Shown: positions 8,145-9,629 of the stretch, in pieces
How the letters are laid out: the number at the start of each line of letters is the position of its first letter
How positions within the stretch are numbered: the first letter of the stretch is position 1
Translations under genes and position numbers: made by a program
Origin: Streptosporangiaceae bacterium
Lineage (GTDB): Bacteria; Actinomycetota; Actinomycetes; Streptosporangiales; Streptosporangiaceae
Assembly (NCBI GenBank): GCA_030039095.1
Contig: JASHQP010000199.1
Span: 1 to 9,629 of the forward strand
DNA length: 9,629 nt
Direction: 5' to 3'
The notes under the pieces: model-generated
Databases searched by the model: none
The model's input: only the letters and a program-made list of their open reading frames with translations
Told to the model about the DNA's origin: nothing

Positions 8145-8234
8145 TACCGCGGCCATGCCAGCCAATGGGCGCAGCCAGGGCTCTATAGGGGGATCGGTAA
8201 GTTTCACCCAAGGATTGCCAATATTGTCCCCTCT
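8145..8234. other. Gap between the peptide operon and the RCC1 lipoprotein gene
   Basis: This 90-base non-coding gap is the longest in the window. Its right part (about 8180-8234) is clearly richer in A and T than the surrounding genes. It holds a candidate -10 element (8222-8227) and the 8-base palindrome CAATATTG at 8219-8226. I see no convincing terminator hairpin for the upstream operon; only 3-5 bp stems can be drawn, such as GGGGA at 8188-8192 with TCCCC at 8227-8231. Confidence 0.6.
8222..8227 (+). promoter_or_regulatory. Candidate -10 promoter element for a leaderless RCC1-protein transcript
   Basis: TATTGT fits the actinobacterial -10 consensus TANNNT. Seven bases separate it from GTG at 8235, which puts transcription start at about 8234-8235, at the start codon. 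No Shine-Dalgarno sequence sits at normal distance before that GTG; the nearest purine run, AAGGA at 8210-8214, is 20 bases away. There is no clear -35 box at 16-18 bases, which weakens the call. Confidence 0.38.
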
Positions 8235-9548
8235 GTGAACCTCATCAGGCTGACAAGAACATCGCCGCGGTCCGCGGCCAGGAACATCCGTAGCGCCGGT
8301 GCGGCGAGGCAGGTCAGGGCGTCCTCGCCGGCCGGCACCGGGCTGTGCGCCGCCGTCCTGGCCATGGTGGTCGCCGCCGGCTGCTCGTCTGACCCGCCGT
8401 CGACGTCACCCCCGCCGGACAGGCGCCCGGTGGCCACGGCCGAGCCGCCGGTCACCGGCACGGTCGAGCACTGGGGGACGTTCTTCGGCGGGGCGAAGGG
8501 CGTGAACTATGACACGCGCACGATGCCAACCCCGCTCGCCCTGCCCGGCCAGGTGGCCCAGATCGCGACCTCGAACTCGACCGAGTACGCGCTGCTGACC
8601 AGCGGCGCGCTCTATGCGTGGGGCCTCGGCGCCCAGGGCGAGCTCGGCGACGGCAAGCGGGCGGACTCGTTCACCAGGCCGGTGCGGGTGCACTTTCCGA
8701 AAGGCGTCAAGATCGCGTCTATCCCCATTGACGTCGAGCCGTTCGACAGCGCCATCGCGATCGACACCAAGGGAAACGTGTGGGGCTGGGGCCACAATGG
8801 CGGCGGCGAGCTCTGCATGGGGAACCACAAAACGTACCTGACGCCGGTCAGGCTCCCCTTGTCGCACGTGACCACCGCCGCGGGGGCGAGCAATCACGAC
8901 ATCTACGACGCCAACGGCACCGTGTACGCGTGCGGGCAGAACCTGGCCGGGTCCCTCGGCGACGGCAGCATGACGAACAGCACCAGGCCCGTCAAGGTCG
9001 CCGGGCTCAACGGCGCGCTGGTCACCGAGCTGGTGACCGCGTTCGCGAACTCTGGTGCGCTGCTGTCCGACGGCCAGTACTACGACTGGGGGTACGACGC
9101 CAACGGCCAGCTCGGTGACGGCAAGGTCGGGAAGAACTCTGACGTCCCGGTGCACGTGCCGCTTCCCGGCCCGGTGATGCAGGTCGCGCAAGGCGGCTCG
9201 ATCTGGGGCAATGGGCAGACGATGGTGATCCTCTCCGGCGGCTCGATGTACTCCTGGGGCGCCAACTCGTCGTACCAGCTGGGCACCGGGACGCTGATCC
9301 AGACCGGCTCGCCGGTGCGGTTCTACGCTCCGCCCGGCGTGACCTACGCCCAGCTCGCCACCGGGTCAGCCACCTCGTATGCGGTCACGACGGCCGGCCA
9401 GGTCTACGCGTGGGGCATCAGCTTCGCCGGGCAGGTCGGAAACGGGACGTACCACACGGCCAGAAGCCCGGTGCTGGTCGCCTCCGGCGTGACGGCGATC
9501 TCCGCCACGGCGAACAACGTGCTGATCAGCGTGTCGAAGAGCCTCTGA
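8235..9548 (+). CDS. Secreted RCC1-repeat (beta-propeller) lipoprotein
   Basis: This 437-residue protein is predicted to be exported and lipid-anchored on the outer face of the membrane. A 36-residue Arg-rich head precedes a hydrophobic core (LCAAVLAMVV) and the lipobox-like AAGC with Cys50, then a Ser/Pro-rich linker (51-75). The rest carries seven RCC1-type repeats with Trp-Gly marks at residues 80-81, 129-130, 185-186, Cys233-Gly234, 285-286, 341-342 and 393-394; most continue as G-x-L-G-x-G followed by a Pro-Val strand. Seven repeats fit a closed seven-bladed propeller, as in RCC1 and the Streptomyces beta-lactamase inhibitor BLIP-II. Such bacterial propellers usually bind partner proteins or surfaces; no catalytic motif is seen and the partner is unknown. 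GTG at 8235 is the only ATG/GTG/TTG in frame before the signal core. Its link with the upstream operon is uncertain because of the 90-base gap. Confidence 0.85.
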   Translation: MNLIRLTRTSPRSAARNIRSAGAARQVRASSPAGTGLCAAVLAMVVAAGCSSDPPSTSPPPDRRPVATAEPPVTGTVEHWGTFFGGAKGVNYDTRTMPTPLALPGQVAQIATSNSTEYALLTSGALYAWGLGAQGELGDGKRADSFTRPVRVHFPKGVKIASIPIDVEPFDSAIAIDTKGNVWGWGHNGGGELCMGNHKTYLTPVRLPLSHVTTAAGASNHDIYDANGTVYACGQNLAGSLGDGSMTNSTRPVKVAGLNGALVTELVTAFANSGALLSDGQYYDWGYDANGQLGDGKVGKNSDVPVHVPLPGPVMQVAQGGSIWGNGQTMVILSGGSMYSWGANSSYQLGTGTLIQTGSPVRFYAPPGVTYAQLATGSATSYAVTTAGQVYAWGISFAGQVGNGTYHTARSPVLVASGVTAISATANNVLISVSKSL

Positions 9549-9554
9549 CGGCGG

Positions 9555-9585
9555 GCGGCCGCCGGCTCAGCCGGCCGGTGGCCGC
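9555..9585. terminator. Candidate bidirectional terminator hairpin
   Basis: Outer arms GCGGCC (9555-9560) and GGCCGC (9580-9585) enclose a second pair of arms, GCCGGC (9561-9566 and 9570-9575), around loop TCA. The result is 12 bp with a 4-base bulge (9576-9579). It starts 7 bases after the RCC1 stop and covers the stop codon of the converging - strand gene. No T-run follows, which is common for actinomycete terminators but leaves function unproved. Confidence 0.5.
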
Positions 9586-9629
9586 TGCTGCCGCTCCAGC
9601 GCGGCCAGCCGCAGCTCGAGCTGGTCGAC
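9567..9629 (-). CDS. C-terminal end of a - strand gene, possible coiled coil (partial)
   Basis: Reading the - strand from the right edge gives 20 codons open to a TGA whose complement is 9567-9569. The peptide begins VDQLELRLAALERQQR and ends PPAG. Leucines at helical spacing among charged residues suggest the end of an amphipathic or coiled-coil helix with a short disordered tail. G/C fills the third codon position, as in real genes here. The fragment is too short to name a family. The gene would converge on the RCC1 gene, with 18 bases between stops. Confidence 0.45.
   Translation of the reverse strand, partial: VDQLELRLAALERQQRPPAG

Noticed and set aside
8145..8200. Rho-independent terminator after the M20 gene
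   Set aside because: Only stems of 3-5 bp can be drawn and there is no T-run.
6582..8207. 541-codon open frame on the - strand opposite the S66 and M20 genes
   Set aside because: Arg/His/Gly/Gln-rich with no recognisable domain, and it spans two well-supported + strand enzymes.
8235..9548. Eukaryotic-style RCC1 exchange factor or chromatin protein
   Set aside because: The protein has a lipoprotein signal and no other eukaryotic feature; RCC1-type propellers occur widely in secreted bacterial proteins.

Overview
The window is very GC-rich, with G or C at nearly every third codon position, GTG and TTG starts, ATGA stop/start overlaps and long spurious reading frames on the opposite strand. 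This points to a high-GC actinomycete. The sequence alone does not fix the genus.

From the left edge to about 8144, six genes lie head to tail on the + strand as one tightly packed operon. The order is: a family-5 peptide-binding protein (its start lies before the window), a DppB/OppB-type permease (1831-2898), a DppC/OppC-type permease (2895-3794), a single polypeptide carrying both ATPase domains (3796-5844, a DppD-DppF fusion), an S66-family LD-carboxypeptidase-like serine peptidase (5863-6840), and an M20-family zinc peptidase/deacylase (6837-8144). Gaps between genes are 7, -4, 1, 18 and -4 bases. The first four make a complete ABC importer of the peptide/opine/nickel class. The last two have no signal peptide and should work in the cytoplasm on what the importer brings in. 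The simplest reading is uptake and breakdown of peptides, perhaps cell-wall (murein) peptides given the S66 enzyme. A role in disarming an imported peptide antibiotic, as MccF does, is the main alternative.

After a 90-base gap with a candidate -10 element comes an apparently separate gene (8235-9548). It encodes a secreted lipoprotein made of seven RCC1-type repeats, probably a seven-bladed beta-propeller, and it may be translated from a leaderless mRNA. The window closes with a GC-rich hairpin (9555-9585) and the last 20 codons of a gene on the - strand, so transcription converges there.

Most notable points: a perfect 16-bp inverted repeat (18 bp with one G-U pair) lies inside the first codons of the first permease, just after the binding-protein gene. 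The binding protein carries a C-terminal membrane anchor instead of a lipobox. The fused ATPase has a four-cysteine cluster after each ATPase half. The importer is otherwise of a familiar type, and I see no clearly new system, mobile element, CRISPR array or RNA gene.
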